From: Paraburkholderia polaris
GTDB taxonomy: Bacteria; Pseudomonadota; Gammaproteobacteria; Burkholderiales; Burkholderiaceae
Reading direction: 5' to 3'
NCBI RefSeq assembly: GCF_012927345.1
Contig: NZ_JABBGJ010000003.1
Span: 1 to 64,000, forward strand
DNA length: 64,000 bases
Positions within the stretch are counted from its first letter, which is position 1. Every line of letters begins with the position of its first letter. Position numbers and translations under genes: made by a program. Below, piece by piece: positions 63,899-64,000 of the stretch. A model generated the notes under the pieces. That model saw only the letters and a program-made list of their open reading frames with translations. It ran no database searches and was not told the DNA's origin.

Positions 63899-64000
63899 TT
63901 CAATTTAAGGTCGTGTCGTCCCGACGTATCCGCGGGTTTGGTGGGTTGCAAATCAAGCATACTCACTTCTCCCATATGTGCGCCGGTTTTTCCGTTGACT
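63895..64000 (-). CDS. C-terminal end of a probable polymorphic toxin (partial)
   Basis: In frame from the window edge, 34 residues are visible: 'VNGKTGAHMGEVSMLDLQPT' and then an end with 'GRHDLKLK'. The overlap with the immunity gene and the 'GKTGAHMGEVSMLDLQ' type tail suggest the C-terminal toxin domain of a large secreted effector. The rest lies outside the window, so the toxin class cannot be assigned. Confidence 0.5.
   Translation of the reverse strand, partial: VNGKTGAHMGEVSMLDLQPTKPADTSGRHDLKLK

Overview
The window looks like chromosomal DNA of a Burkholderiaceae bacterium, most likely Paraburkholderia. The coding DNA is GC-rich. The glnA-ntrB-ntrC, argA/yggX/hrpA and proP arrangements, the many MFS, LysR, LacI and porin genes, and a repeat that I associate with Burkholderia genomes all fit. 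The species cannot be named from the sequence alone.

Layout. 1-2.3 kb: the 3' end of a transposase, a degenerate repeat, an MFS exporter and a DUF2569-like membrane protein. 2.3-8.3 kb: a minus-strand operon of a LacI regulator, an ABC importer (binding protein, two permeases, ATPase) and a GpdQ-type phosphodiesterase, which I read as glycerophosphodiester uptake and cleavage. 8.4-9.3 kb: tRNA-Leu(UAA), IS6 debris and a DUF1488 gene. 9.4-17 kb: a LysR-controlled catabolic cluster (MFS, porin, flavin hydroxylase, amidohydrolase, esterase) with no assignable substrate; it is the most promising undescribed pathway here. 17-24.7 kb: a hypothetical gene, a YgjP metallopeptidase, a YdeP/FdhF-like molybdoenzyme, a MocR regulator, and a purine-related pair (BMP-family binding protein and nucleobase deaminase) with a structured leader. 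24.7-36.5 kb: a broken LprI-like gene, an SH3 protein with a PGG repeat, LysR and DUF4865, a GAF-PAS-GGDEF-EAL protein, a flavoprotein disulfide reductase, a cupin, DUF488, a TMEM175-like channel, a 36-bp minisatellite and a YfcE-type phosphatase.

36.5-45.2 kb: an IS3 remnant, proP, yggX, argA and hrpA; argA and hrpA diverge from a 23-bp gap. 45.4-48.2 kb: a trimeric autotransporter adhesin behind a strongly AT-rich upstream region. 48.7-53.3 kb: a YVTN beta-propeller protein, a fatty acid hydroxylase-family enzyme, an EI24/CysZ-like membrane protein, a CinA N-domain protein and a rhodanese. 53.4-58.1 kb: the nitrogen-control locus glnA, ntrB, ntrC with a clear sigma-54 promoter and an upstream palindrome. 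58.3-61.9 kb: a prolyl oligopeptidase carrying an in-frame HEQT repeat, exonuclease III and a small hypothetical gene.

62-64 kb: initiator tRNA-Met with a near-consensus promoter and terminator, followed by accessory DNA. This holds decayed fragments, an XRE regulator next to a SymE-like toxin gene with a 14-bp hairpin between them, and a likely immunity gene overlapping the 3' end of a gene (probably a polymorphic toxin) that leaves the window. Start sites were chosen by ribosome binding site and overlap; functions rest on motif recognition, not on database searches.
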